From the NCBI RefSeq assembly GCF_014650955.1, contig NZ_BMVY01000004.1, positions 186,001-250,000 on the forward strand: a stretch of 64,000 bases of DNA. The letters are read 5' to 3'. The position numbers and the translations under genes were made by a program. The stretch comes from Streptomyces tauricus (lineage in GTDB: Bacteria > Actinomycetota > Actinomycetes > Streptomycetales > Streptomycetaceae). Shown piece after piece: positions 42,204 through 50,960 of this stretch (its first letter is position 1; each line of letters starts with the position of its first letter). A model generated the notes under the pieces. It did not search any database. It was not told the DNA's origin and saw only the letters and a program-made list of their open reading frames with translations.

Positions 42204-43007
42204 ATGACTGCTGGGTGGGGTGTTCGCACGGTACGGGCCGCGGTGTTCGCGGTCGTCTGTGTGGTGCTCGCCGCCCTCGGTCACGTGCTGATGTCCGGTT
42301 CCCCGGTGGCCTGGTGGACGATGGCCGCCGGGACCCTTGCGACGGGCGGCGCGGGCTGGTGCCTGGCCGGCCGGGAGCGCGGACTCCCCTTGATCGTGTC
42401 GGTGGTGGTCGTCACCCAGGGACTGCTCCACTGGTCGTTCTCGCTCGCGGCGTCGATGGCGTCGGCGGCGGGGCCGGTGGCCTCCGGCCGGGGGACAGGT
42501 GCGGCGCACATGTCTTCCACGGACGCCACGGCGCCCATGGATGCCATGGACATGGGGTCCATGTCCTCCATGGGATCCGGACACATGGGTGCCGGACACA
42601 TGGGCTCCGGGCACATGGGAGCCGGCCACACCGCCGCGGAACACATGAGTGCGGGACACATGGGTGCCGAGCACATGGGCGCGGGCCATATGGGCTCGGA
42701 TGCCATGAGTCAGTCGGCGCACGCCATGGACGGAACCTCCTCGCTCGGCATGCTCGCCGCCCACCTCTTGGCCGCGCTGCTGTGCGGTCTGTGGCTGGCG
42801 TACGGCGAACGCGCCACCTTCCGCATCCTGCGCGCGGTCGCCGGACGACTGGCCGCGCCCCTGCGGCTGCTGCTCGCGCTGCCCACGCCCCCGCACCGCC
42901 CGCGTATCCGCGTCCGCCGCGGTTCCTGCGACCGTTCGCCGCGGCGGTTCCTTCTCGTCCACGCCATCACTTCCCGGGGTCCGCCCGTGGGGTCCGCTGC
43001 CAGTTGA
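42204..43007 (+). CDS. Met/His-rich membrane protein, putative copper-binding
   Basis: A 267-residue protein (ATG 42204; GATGAGG upstream) with three hydrophobic segments at the front (~8-95) and one after the repeat region (GMLAAHLLAALLCGLWLAY). Between them, residues ~105-175 are a Met/His/Gly/Ser-rich loop with at least ten GHM or EHM triplets (GHMGAGHMGSGHMG pattern). Such Met-His motifs bind Cu(I)/Cu(II) in periplasmic or outer loops of copper proteins. The function here is inferred only. An ECF sigma gene follows 136 bp later. In Streptomyces similar proteins occur near YcnI/PCuAC copper genes, but none is in this window. Confidence 0.65.
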   Translation: MTAGWGVRTVRAAVFAVVCVVLAALGHVLMSGSPVAWWTMAAGTLATGGAGWCLAGRERGLPLIVSVVVVTQGLLHWSFSLAASMASAAGPVASGRGTGAAHMSSTDATAPMDAMDMGSMSSMGSGHMGAGHMGSGHMGAGHTAAEHMSAGHMGAEHMGAGHMGSDAMSQSAHAMDGTSSLGMLAAHLLAALLCGLWLAYGERATFRILRAVAGRLAAPLRLLLALPTPPHRPRIRVRRGSCDRSPRRFLLVHAITSRGPPVGSAAS

Positions 43008-43143
43008 GACAGCCGGATCCCCGAGGCGCCCCTGTGCGCCTCGGGCGTCGGCCGTACCTCCGCGTACGGCCGTACCCCCTTGCCGGACCGACGTGCGAAC
43101 GCGCCGTCGGTCCGGATCACGGATGACCCGAGAAGGACACCTG

Positions 43144-43902
43144 GTGATCACTCCTGCCCCGCCCGTCCCCCGTGACGGCAGCAACAGAAGCGACGCAAGT
43201 AACGCAAGCCATGCAAGCAACGCAAGCCATGCAAGCGACGCAAGTGACAGAAGTGGCAGCGGTGGTGAGGCGGCGGCCTCCGTCGACGAGTCGATAACCG
43301 CCTGGGCGCTGGCCGCCCGGGGTGGCGACCCGGACGCCGTCGAGCGTTTCGTGCGTGCCCTGCACCGTGACGTCGTGCGCTATGTCGCGTACCTCTCCGC
43401 CGACCCCCAGGCCGCCGACGACCTGGCCCAGGACACGTTCCTGCGGGCGCTCGGCAGCCTGCACCGATTCGAGGGCCGCTGCTCGGCCCGTACCTGGCTG
43501 CTGGCCATAGCGCGCCGTGCGGTGGTCGACAGCCTCCGGTATGCCGCCGCCCGGCCGCGCCTGTCCGACGTACCGGACTGGCGGCTGGCGGTCGAACGGG
43601 CCCAGCCGCGCGGCCTGCCCGGCTTCGACGAAGGGGTCGTGCTCCTCGATCTGCTGGCCGCGCTGCCGACCGAGCGCCGTGAGGCGTTCGTCCTGACGCA
43701 GTTGATGGGGCTGCCCTACGCGGAGGCGGCCGCGCTCACCGACTGCCCCGTGGGAACGGTCCGTTCCCGGGTGGCCCGCGCCCGAGCCACCCTCATGGAC
43801 CTGCTGTCCGAAGCGGACCCGCTCACCACCGCGCCCGCGCCCGCGTCCGCGCCTGCACCCGTGCCCGCAGCCGTACCCACCCCCGCGGCCCTGGCTGCTT
43901 GA
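43144..43902 (+). CDS. ECF-type RNA polymerase sigma factor
   Basis: A 252-residue sigma factor. GTG 43144 is chosen because AAGGA lies six bases upstream; ATG 43123 is an alternative. Region 2 spans ~70-130 (AVERFVRALHRDVVRYVAYLSADPQAADDLAQDTFLRALGSL, RTWLLAIARRAVVD). Region 4 is at ~165-215 (LPTERREAFVLTQLMGLPYAEAAALTDCPVGTVRSRVARARATLM). The N-terminus (~10-30) is an odd Asn/Ala/Ser/His/Asp stretch encoded by 9-bp repeats, and the tail is Pro/Ala-rich. No anti-sigma gene follows. The preceding Met/His-rich membrane protein gene may be functionally linked, but the gap is 136 bp. Confidence 0.88.
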   Translation: MITPAPPVPRDGSNRSDASNASHASNASHASDASDRSGSGGEAAASVDESITAWALAARGGDPDAVERFVRALHRDVVRYVAYLSADPQAADDLAQDTFLRALGSLHRFEGRCSARTWLLAIARRAVVDSLRYAAARPRLSDVPDWRLAVERAQPRGLPGFDEGVVLLDLLAALPTERREAFVLTQLMGLPYAEAAALTDCPVGTVRSRVARARATLMDLLSEADPLTTAPAPASAPAPVPAAVPTPAALAA

Positions 43903-43930
43903 CGGGGCTGACGGAGCTGACGGAACCGAC

Positions 43931-43967
43931 GGAGGGGGCGCCGGCAACCGGTGCCGACGCCCCCTCC
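43931..43967. terminator. bidirectional hairpin between convergent genes
   Basis: Arms 43931-43946 (GGAGGGGGCGCCGGCA) and 43952-43967 (TGCCGACGCCCCCTCC) pair at 15 of 16 positions around a 5-nt loop, between the convergent sigma and COG1470-like genes. Confidence 0.8.
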
Positions 43968-43974
43968 GCGTGGC

Positions 43975-45408
43975 TCACACCGTGAGCTTGATCGCTTCGA
44001 GCCAGAGGTCGTTGTTATGGGTGCCGGAGTAGGTGAAGTCGTACCCGGACTTGGGGTCGTCGCATTCCAGGCCGAGCCAGGCGTCGTTGTGGACGTGAGC
44101 GGTCTGGCAGACGCTGCTGCTGCCGCCTCCGACGTTGATGGTCAGCCCCAGCATGTTGGGGGCGTCCTTCTTGGTGCTGCCGACGTAGTTGTCGATACCG
44201 TCGGCGGCGCCCGACCACGGGTCGGGGAAGTGCCCCTCGCCGTTGGTGGACCCGGGGTTGTGGACGAAGGCGGCGCTGCTCGTGCCCTTGGTTCCGGACA
44301 CCGCGATGTTGACGGCCTTGAGCGGTGTCTCCTGGCCCACGGTGCCGGCCGTCTCGCCGTCGCACACGGCGTCGGTCCAGCCACGGCCGGACACGTAGAC
44401 GCGGTAGCAGATGTGTCGTCCGGTCGGGTCCTGCGCGGCGAGTTTCTGGACGGCGGTCGCAGCCGTCCGCTCCGGGGCCTTGGTCTCCTTGTCCTCGGAA
44501 CCGCCGCCCCCCGCCCCGGCTCCGCCGGCGGCGGCCTGCGTCTCGGTAGCGGCCGGAGGCGTCGTGACGGCGGGTGCGGACGGGGCCTTGGGTGCCTCGG
44601 GAGTCGGTGAGGCGGAGGGCGGCAGGGTGCTGATGCCGGCTTCCTGGAGCTTCTCCGTGGCGGAGCTGCGCACTGGGGGCTTGTAGGCGATCCACAGCAG
44701 GACGAACGTGATCGCCAGCGCCATGAAGATGCCGAGGAAGGTGGCGAGCCAGCGCGGCAGGAAGCTCCGCTGGACGTAGGTGCCTTCGACGTCCAGCGGA
44801 TCCACACCGGACCGTTGGAGGGCGAGGGTGTAGGGGCGGGACTCCTTCGAACCGAACCAGATGATGTCCCGCGGCTTCAGCGTCGTCTTCACGAACGCCG
44901 CACGCCCCGGCTCGATCTGCACATTCGACGGATGGATGTCGTACGACAACTGGTCACCGTTGTCGCTGCCGCTCACCGATGCCGTGAGCTTGGTATTGCC
45001 CAGGTTGTCCACCGCCAGCTTCGGACGCCCCCGGAAACGCCCCTTCACCGTCGGCGGCACCAACTCCGCCCGCACCTCCGTGAACGGGGTGATGGTCAGG
45101 TTGCCCTCGGGGACGGTGGTCGCCTCGGGGTGTTCGGTCGGCGTGATCCGCACCGCGTACGGGTTCGGGCCCGCCGTCGCGTCCGGCGTACGCGGCGGCG
45201 CGAACGCGATGTCCACCGAACCCGTCGTCCCCGGGTAGAGCCGCAGTACCTGCGGCTCCACCCTCGCCCACGGCGCCAGCGGACCGACCGCCTCGAAGCG
45301 GTACTCGTCCACCACGTCACCGGTGTTCCGCAGACGCAGCCGCACCGTCGTACTGCCACCCGGGTCCACGGTCGCGGAGGCGGGTTCCAGATAAGTCCAA
45401 AGGCTCAC
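43975..45408 (-). CDS. COG1470-like membrane-anchored protein with extracellular tail
   Basis: A 477-residue protein. Residues 1-~205 have MSP/NEW1-like Ig-type beta strands (TVDPGGSTTVRLRLRNTGDVVDEYRF, PRVEPQVLRLYPGTTGSVDIAF). A single transmembrane helix lies at ~224-245 (WLATFLGIFMALAITFVLLWIAY). After a Pro/Ser/Ala linker the C-terminal ~150 residues contain Cys and Gly-rich beta-type sequence (HICYRVYVSGRGWTDAVCDGE, YVGSTKKDAPNMLGLTINVGG, CQTAHVHNDAWLGLECDDPKSGY). The N-terminal part resembles Streptomyces proteins annotated as hydrolytic protein. With no signal peptide the N-terminal half is likely cytoplasmic and the tail extracellular. The function is unknown. Confidence 0.7.
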   Translation of the reverse strand: MSLWTYLEPASATVDPGGSTTVRLRLRNTGDVVDEYRFEAVGPLAPWARVEPQVLRLYPGTTGSVDIAFAPPRTPDATAGPNPYAVRITPTEHPEATTVPEGNLTITPFTEVRAELVPPTVKGRFRGRPKLAVDNLGNTKLTASVSGSDNGDQLSYDIHPSNVQIEPGRAAFVKTTLKPRDIIWFGSKESRPYTLALQRSGVDPLDVEGTYVQRSFLPRWLATFLGIFMALAITFVLLWIAYKPPVRSSATEKLQEAGISTLPPSASPTPEAPKAPSAPAVTTPPAATETQAAAGGAGAGGGGSEDKETKAPERTAATAVQKLAAQDPTGRHICYRVYVSGRGWTDAVCDGETAGTVGQETPLKAVNIAVSGTKGTSSAAFVHNPGSTNGEGHFPDPWSGAADGIDNYVGSTKKDAPNMLGLTINVGGGSSSVCQTAHVHNDAWLGLECDDPKSGYDFTYSGTHNNDLWLEAIKLTV

Positions 45409-45581
45409 TCTCGGACGTTAGACGCATCGCCGGTACCGCGTCAGGAAGCGGCGGGGCACGGCGGATGCCCTCGTGGACGCGACCGGTTGCCCCCGCACCG
45501 GTGACGGGCGGCAGGGCGTGCCGAGCACCACCCGGTAGCCGATGAACGCACTGGGCAGTTGCCCAAGGTCTCGGTGAAGTC

Positions 45582-45595
45582 CTGACCAAAGTCAG
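45582..45595. promoter_or_regulatory. CTGAC-N4-GTCAG palindrome upstream of the ABC operon
   Basis: CTGACCAAAGTCAG is an inverted repeat 98 bp before the ABC ATPase start. The same pattern (CTGACGAAGGTCAG) precedes the two-component operon at 50156-50169. It is a candidate binding site of the NarL-type response regulator encoded downstream. Confidence 0.6.
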
Positions 45596-45692
45596 GGCGG
45601 ATGCCTTCCCTTGGACCGATGTGGCCCTCCCTGGGCGGAGCCTAGCTTCGGCGTGAGACAGAGAATGCTGGAACGGCTGGGAGCACTCATCC

Positions 45693-46628
45693 ATGATCAC
45701 GCTGCAGGGTCTGACAAAGAAGTATGGCGGTCAGGCCGCCGTGGACAACCTTTCGCTCACCATCGCGGCGGGCCGTGTCACCGGTTTCCTGGGGCCCAAC
45801 GGCGCGGGCAAGTCCACCACCATGCGGATGATCATGGGCCTGGACCACCCCACGTCCGGACAGGCGCTCGTGGGAGGCCGCGCCTACGCCGACCTGGCGT
45901 ACCCGTTGCGGGAGATCGGCGCACTGCTGGACGCCAAGGCCGTGCACCCCGGCCGCAGCGCCCGCGCACACCTGCGGGCCCTCGCCCGTACCAACGGCAT
46001 CCCCGTCGGCCGGGTCGACGAGGTCCTCGAAACCGTGGGCCTGACCTCGGTGGCCAACCGCCGGGCCGGCTCGTACTCGCTCGGTATGGGACAGCGCCTG
46101 GGCATCGCCGGTGCCCTGCTGGGCAACCCCGGTGTCGTCATGTTCGACGAGCCGGTCAACGGCCTCGACCCCGACGGTGTGCGCTGGATCCGTGGCCTGA
46201 TGCGCGGACTCGCCGCCGAGGGACGTACCGTCTTCGTCTCCAGTCACCTGATGAGCGAGATGCAGCTGACCGCCGATCATCTGGTGATCATCGGCAAGGG
46301 GCGGCTGATCACCGAGACGTCCGTCAAGGAGCTCATCGACAGCAGCTCGCTCAACGCGGTGCGGGTGCGCGGCGCGGAACAGGAAGGGCTCAAGATGCTG
46401 GTGGCCCGGCTGCACGAATCGTCGGTGGCCGTCCGCTGGGAGAGCCACAACGAGCTGTACATCACGGGCCTCACCGTCGACCGGGTCTCGGACCTCGCCT
46501 TCGAGCTGGGGATCCGGCTGCACGAAGTGCGCAGCGTCGAGGCGTCCCTTGAGCAGGCCTACATGGAACTGACCGCGGACAGCGTCGAGTTCGGCGCCGC
46601 CGCCGGTCGCCCGCACCCGGGCGCGTGA
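45693..46628 (+). CDS. ABC transporter ATP-binding protein
   Basis: A 311-residue ABC ATPase. Walker A is GPNGAGKST (34-42), the signature is YSLGMGQRLGIAGALLGNP, Walker B is VVMFDEPVNGLDPDG, and the switch His is in VSSHLMSEM. A ~90-residue C-terminal extension fits the ABC-2 drug/bacteriocin type (BcrA/CcmA-like). With the downstream permease it should form a two-component exporter, for example for a lipid, antibiotic or peptide. It is followed by the permease after 104 bp, and the pair faces a NarL-type two-component system, the usual sensing/resistance arrangement. Confidence 0.92.
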   Translation: MITLQGLTKKYGGQAAVDNLSLTIAAGRVTGFLGPNGAGKSTTMRMIMGLDHPTSGQALVGGRAYADLAYPLREIGALLDAKAVHPGRSARAHLRALARTNGIPVGRVDEVLETVGLTSVANRRAGSYSLGMGQRLGIAGALLGNPGVVMFDEPVNGLDPDGVRWIRGLMRGLAAEGRTVFVSSHLMSEMQLTADHLVIIGKGRLITETSVKELIDSSSLNAVRVRGAEQEGLKMLVARLHESSVAVRWESHNELYITGLTVDRVSDLAFELGIRLHEVRSVEASLEQAYMELTADSVEFGAAAGRPHPGA

Positions 46629-46732
46629 TCTTTGGCGCCCCGCTCGGCGCGCCACCGCCCGCCCCCGGACCGGGGAACCCGAAACCTCACGCGACCGCGT
46701 CGCCCAGTTGACAGAACACAAGGACTTCAGTC

Positions 46733-47530
46733 ATGACGACATCAATGCCCGTGACGACCGCCGGTCAGCCGGTACGTGCCTCCGGCGGCGGACTGCCCGG
46801 CGCCGTGGCAGCGGAATGGACCAAGCTCTGGTCGGTCAGGTCCACCTGGTGGTGCCTGCTGGGCGGTGCGGGGCTGATGCTGCTCACCACCCCGATCATC
46901 GGCGCGACCATGGCCAACAACAAGGCGAAGGGCACCACGGTGCCGGTCGGCGACGTCGCCGTGGCCACCGTGTACGTCGCCCAGTTCGCGCTGATCGCCC
47001 TGGCGATGCTGATGATCACCGCCGAGTACGCCTCCGGCAGCATCCGCACGACCCTGCAGTCCGTGCCCAAGCGCGGCCGGCTGCTCGCGGCCAAGACCGC
47101 GGTGGCCGCCGCGGTGAGCTTCCTCGCCGGAATCGTGTACGGCCTGATCGGAGTCGGGGTCTCCTCGTTGTCGCTGGGCGACAAGGGGGAGACGGCGGGC
47201 GGTGACGCCCTGGGCAGCGCCCTTCGGATCGGCGTCTATCTCGCGCTCGTCGCCGTGCTCGCCGTCGCCGTGGCCGTCGCCGTGCGCAGCGCCGCCGGCA
47301 CGCTCACCATCGTCTTCGTCGGACTCACGGTCCTGCCGGTGGTCCTCCAGGCCTCCGACATCGACCCGCTGGTGGCCCTGGCGGAGCGGATGCCCAACTC
47401 GGCGGGCACCGTCTTCATGAACGCGGACACCTCGCCCTACGGACCCGGAATGGGACTCCTGCTCCTCGTCCTGTGGGCTCTTGGGACCCTGGCCCTCGGC
47501 TTCTACGTCCTGCGCAAGCGCGACGCCTGA
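46733..47530 (+). CDS. ABC-2 type permease
   Basis: A 265-residue permease of the ABC-2 family with about six transmembrane segments (for example WWCLLGGAGLMLLTTPIIGAT, VYVAQFALIALAMLMITAEY, VYLALVALAVAVAVAVRSAAG). The conserved cytoplasmic motif AEWTKLWSVRSTWW opens the protein and AEYASGSIRTTLQSVPKRGRLLAAK marks the inter-helix loop, as in transporters related to bacitracin-type or daunorubicin-type export. It is encoded after the ATPase gene with its own RBS (AAGGAC). The substrate is unknown. Confidence 0.9.
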   Translation: MTTSMPVTTAGQPVRASGGGLPGAVAAEWTKLWSVRSTWWCLLGGAGLMLLTTPIIGATMANNKAKGTTVPVGDVAVATVYVAQFALIALAMLMITAEYASGSIRTTLQSVPKRGRLLAAKTAVAAAVSFLAGIVYGLIGVGVSSLSLGDKGETAGGDALGSALRIGVYLALVAVLAVAVAVAVRSAAGTLTIVFVGLTVLPVVLQASDIDPLVALAERMPNSAGTVFMNADTSPYGPGMGLLLLVLWALGTLALGFYVLRKRDA

Positions 47531-47689
47531 CCTTCGCCACCCCCCAGACGCGCTCCGGATCGGACCGGGCGCACGGGGCGTCGCCGCACCGGGATCCCCC
47601 GCCCGGTGAGGCGACGCCCCGGTTTGCGTTGCCGTACCCCGCACGGACCGGGTGCCGAGACGGACGTGGTCGCGGCCCGGGCCCCGTGC

Positions 47690-47729
47690 GACGTGGCGTC
47701 ATGTCACCTCCGCGACATGACGCCACGTC
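47690..47729. terminator. 16-bp perfect hairpin between convergent genes
   Basis: GACGTGGCGTCATGTC (47690-47705) pairs perfectly with 47714-47729 around an 8-nt loop. It separates the ABC permease and response regulator genes. Confidence 0.85.
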
Positions 47730-47737
47730 ACGTCAGG

Positions 47738-48430
47738 TCACTTGTCCTGGTCCGCCACGACCCCCGCCTCGTACGCGATGATCGCGGCCTGTACCCGGTT
47801 GCGTACGCCCAACGCGGTGAAGATGGCGCTGACATAGCTCTTGACGGTGCCCTCGACCACATGGAGCCTCCTGCCGATGTCCGCGTTGGACAGACCGCTG
47901 CCCACCAGCGCGAGCACCTCCTGCTCCCTCTCGGTCAGGGCGCTCACCCGCTTCTGCGCCGCGGCGCTGCGGGCCTCGGCCTGTCCTCCCGAGCTGCGGT
48001 TGAGTTCGGAGATGACCCGTTCGGCGACCTTCGCCGACAGATAGGAGGCGCCGGCCGCCGCGGCGTGCACACCGGTCAGAAGCTCCCGCGGATCACCGGA
48101 CTTGAGCATGAAGCCGCTGGCTCCGTCGCCCAGCGCACGGGCTACGTACGCGTCCTCGGAGAACGTCGTGAGAACCAGTACCGAGGTCTGCGGCACCTGC
48201 CGTTTGATCTCGGCCGTGGCGGCGAGTCCGTCCATGACGGGCATACGGATGTCCATGAGCACCACGTCCGGCCGGTGCTCCAGTGTCAGAGTGATCGCTT
48301 CGCGTCCGTTGGCCGCCTCGGCGACGACGTCGATCTCGGGATCGGTGGCCAGGATGGCCTTCACCCCCGCGCGGATCATTGCTTCGTCGTCGGCCAGGAC
48401 AAGGGTGATGGGAGTGATGGTCGTCTCCAA
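47738..48430 (-). CDS. NarL/FixJ-type response regulator
   Basis: A 230-residue regulator. The receiver domain has the acidic pair in VLADDE (13-16), the phosphorylated Asp60 in VVLMDIRMP, the Thr in VLTTF and Lys in MLKSGD. The C-terminal GerE/LuxR HTH reads LTEREQEVLALVGSGLSNADIGRRLHVVEGTVKSYVSAIF. It is transcribed after the kinase gene (30-bp gap) and faces the ABC genes. It probably acts on the CTGAC-N4-GTCAG palindromes before the ABC and kinase genes. Confidence 0.95.
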   Translation of the reverse strand: METTITPITLVLADDEAMIRAGVKAILATDPEIDVVAEAANGREAITLTLEHRPDVVLMDIRMPVMDGLAATAEIKRQVPQTSVLVLTTFSEDAYVARALGDGASGFMLKSGDPRELLTGVHAAAAGASYLSAKVAERVISELNRSSGGQAEARSAAAQKRVSALTEREQEVLALVGSGLSNADIGRRLHVVEGTVKSYVSAIFTALGVRNRVQAAIIAYEAGVVADQDK

Positions 48431-48460
48431 TTCAGCGGCGGGGCAGGGTGGTCGGGGTGG

Positions 48461-50119
48461 TCAGGCGTCGTGGTCCACAGGGGCCCGGGACTCGGCGGTG
48501 ATGACGTCCTTGGCCACCAGGAGCCCGTCGGCGAAGCAGAGCCGGTAGACGTCGACCTGGATGAAGAGCGCCCCACTGGAACGGTAGTAGTGGCAGGACG
48601 CCCCGGCCGGGACGGGCAGTTCCTCGGACGGCGGGTCGTTCATGTCGCTTCCGGGAAGCACACGGTTCACCTCGGCCTTGCGCTGCCCGACCCGAAGGCT
48701 GTCGTAGTCCTCTGAGGTCAGCGTCGTGGACGCCGACAGATACGCGTAGTAGCCGATTATTCCCACCACGAGCAGGACGAACAGACCGAGCGGCAGCGCG
48801 ACCGCGGTGATGAACCGCCGCCGCACGTGCATGGTCGCGTCGGCGAGACCTCCGTCCGCCGACCCGGCCGACGGTGACAGCCACTCGGGATCCTCGCCGG
48901 CCTGGAGCGCCTCGGGGATCCGCGGCAGCCGGGCCGTCACCTCGAAGCCGCCGTCCGGCAGCGCGGCGGCGTACAGCCGCCCGCCCGCCAGACGAGCCCG
49001 CTCCTGCAGCCCGATCAGCCCGCGCCGCCCGCTCGGGCGGTCGTCCGCGGGCGGCTCGGAGGGCGGACCGTTGCGCACCGTCACCATGACGTCGATGGGC
49101 CGGTACTGCAGACACACGGTCACGGCCGCACCGGGGGCATGCTTCATCGCGTTGGTCAGCGACTCCTGCACCACGCGGTACAGCGCCTTGTCCGTCATGG
49201 GGGGCAGTTCCTCCGCCTCGCCCACGTGTTCCAGCGTCACCGGCACACCGGACGCCCGCGTACGGTCGATCAGCGCGCCGATGCCGGACTGCGAGGGATC
49301 CAGCGGTGTCTCCGTGCCGTCCTCGCGCAGGACGCCGATGATGTCGCGCAGATGCTCCATCGCCCTCGCGGTGCTCTCCCGCAGCTCACCGGCCCCGGCA
49401 CGGAAGCTCTCGCTCACGCCGGGAGCCACCTGCAGCGCACCGGCGCGCAGGGCGATCAGACTGAGTTCGTGCCCCAGCGAGTCGTGCATGTCCTCGGCGA
49501 TGCGGGCACGCTCCCGCAGCCGCGCCTGATCGACCAGGATGCGCTGCTGCGTCTCCACCTGACGGGCCCGCTCCCAGCCCGCGAGCTGCAGCTCGTGCCG
49601 CTGCTGCCAGTAGCGGCCGGTCAGCCAGGGCAGCAGACACGCGAAGATGAGAACGGTCAGCAGTACGAACCACATCGGCAAGGACAGCCGGACCGCGACC
49701 GCGAGCCCCGAACCGACGACGACCGTGCCGCCCAGCGCCTGCAGAACCGACGGGGAGGCCACGGGAAGCCGTCCCACCGTGAAGCTCATGATGAAGACGG
49801 CGGGCAGGTACGGAGAGACGACCGCCGACCCCAGGTCCTTGTCCAGCGTGCCCAGGGTCCACCACAGGGCCAGACACAGGACGAACGAGACCAGGGGCCG
49901 CGACCGGTGCAGCCATACGGCGACACCGGTGACCACCGCCCCGATCAGGATCTGCCACCACCGGTTCAGGCCCTCCGGGAACCCCGAGGACAGCAGCAGC
50001 GCCGGAAGGTTGAGCGCGACCCAGACGAGCAGTGAGGTGACCAACCGCCGTTTGAGGGGCCGTTGCCGCTCTGCGGGGGAAGGGCGGGGCGGGGCGGGGG
50101 CGGCAACTGATCCTTTCAC
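48461..50119 (-). CDS. NarL-type sensor histidine kinase with C-terminal membrane domain
   Basis: A 552-residue kinase (GTG start at 50119). The N-terminal sensor has about five to six hydrophobic helices (~22-180). HisKA_3-type dimerisation follows with the phosphorylated His in ARIAEDMHDSLGHELSLIAL. The HATPase region has ALYRVVQESLTNAMKHAPG (N box) and GRRGLIGLQERARLAGG (G box). Unusually the protein continues ~125 residues past the ATPase: a Ser/Gly linker, another transmembrane helix (FITAVALPLGLFVLLVVGIIGYYAYL) and an outer domain with VGQRKAEVNRVLPGSD and two Cys, similar in pattern to BamE/SmpA-like domains. It may sense at the cell surface through this tail. Confidence 0.9.
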   Translation of the reverse strand: MKGSVAAPAPPRPSPAERQRPLKRRLVTSLLVWVALNLPALLLSSGFPEGLNRWWQILIGAVVTGVAVWLHRSRPLVSFVLCLALWWTLGTLDKDLGSAVVSPYLPAVFIMSFTVGRLPVASPSVLQALGGTVVVGSGLAVAVRLSLPMWFVLLTVLIFACLLPWLTGRYWQQRHELQLAGWERARQVETQQRILVDQARLRERARIAEDMHDSLGHELSLIALRAGALQVAPGVSESFRAGAGELRESTARAMEHLRDIIGVLREDGTETPLDPSQSGIGALIDRTRASGVPVTLEHVGEAEELPPMTDKALYRVVQESLTNAMKHAPGAAVTVCLQYRPIDVMVTVRNGPPSEPPADDRPSGRRGLIGLQERARLAGGRLYAAALPDGGFEVTARLPRIPEALQAGEDPEWLSPSAGSADGGLADATMHVRRRFITAVALPLGLFVLLVVGIIGYYAYLSASTTLTSEDYDSLRVGQRKAEVNRVLPGSDMNDPPSEELPVPAGASCHYYRSSGALFIQVDVYRLCFADGLLVAKDVITAESRAPVDHDA

Positions 50120-50155
50120 GGTCTTCAGGCTAGTTACTTTGGGAAGCCGGTGGTA

Positions 50156-50169
50156 CTGACGAAGGTCAG
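50156..50169. promoter_or_regulatory. CTGAC-N4-GTCAG palindrome upstream of the kinase gene
   Basis: CTGACGAAGGTCAG lies 36 bp upstream of the kinase start and overlaps the stop of the neighbouring P-loop kinase gene. It is the same inverted repeat as at 45582-45595. Confidence 0.6.
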
Positions 50170-50960
50170 GTGCCCGGCGGGCCGAGCGCGCGCCGCACGC
50201 TGTCCGTCACCTCCTCCACGGAGCGCCCGGAGCAGTCGATGCGCCGCACGGCGACCTCGGGCCGGGCCTCCCGCAGCCAGTCCAGGACGCTGCCATAACG
50301 TTTCCGCGTCGCGCTCAGGAAGGCCGAGGTCTCGTGCAGTTCGCTGTCGCGGTCACGTGCGTGGGTACGCCGCAGCGCCTCCGCCACCGGCAGATCCAGC
50401 ATCAGCACACGGTCGGGCATCGTGACGCCGAACCGCCGGCTCAGCGTGTCGAGCATGGTGTGCGGGGGTTCGGCGCCCACCCGCAGCAGTTCCTCGCCGA
50501 GCGGCCAGGGGTCCGAGTCACCGCAGCATGCGCGGAGCCAGTCGCGCACCGCTGAAGCGGCATGGGGATCCTGTTTGCGCCACCAGGCCTCCACGTCACC
50601 GCCGGGCTCGTCGTCCCGCTCGATCCGCCCGAACATCGGCAGGTAGACCAGAGGGTCGACGAGCGGGTGCCGGTCGGCGAGCAGGACCCGGCTCCGTGCG
50701 GCCGCCTGCCGTTCCGCCGGCCCGTACAGCCACATCTGCAGACAGAGCACGGCGACCTTGAGCTGCACCCGGCCCAGGGCGTCCGCCACGGCGGAGGCGT
50801 CGGCCAGCGCCCGGGAGAGTTCCGCGAACGGACTGTGCGGATCCTCGTGGTTGCGGATGGCATGGACCACCGCGTAGCCGTCCCGCTCACGGATGCGGCG
50901 CACCACCGTGGTCTTGCCCGTGCCGTCGATACCGACCACCGCGACCCGTATGTCACTCAC
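50166..50960 (-). CDS. thymidylate-kinase-like P-loop kinase
   Basis: A 264-residue NMP-kinase-type protein. Walker A is GIDGTGKT (10-17). LLADRHPLVDPLVYLP carries the Asp-Arg pair typical of thymidylate kinases, and RTHARDRDSELHETSAFLSATRKRYG resembles the LID/C-terminal region. It is ~55 residues longer than normal TMK and has a large insertion around 130-160. A housekeeping TMK would not be expected here. It is translationally coupled (eight-base overlap, GTG start) to the HMGR-kinase fusion gene, so it probably phosphorylates a product of that pathway; the NMP-kinase fold also includes animal phosphomevalonate kinase. Confidence 0.82.
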   Translation of the reverse strand: MSDIRVAVVGIDGTGKTTVVRRIRERDGYAVVHAIRNHEDPHSPFAELSRALADASAVADALGRVQLKVAVLCLQMWLYGPAERQAAARSRVLLADRHPLVDPLVYLPMFGRIERDDEPGGDVEAWWRKQDPHAASAVRDWLRACCGDSDPWPLGEELLRVGAEPPHTMLDTLSRRFGVTMPDRVLMLDLPVAEALRRTHARDRDSELHETSAFLSATRKRYGSVLDWLREARPEVAVRRIDCSGRSVEEVTDSVRRALGPPGT

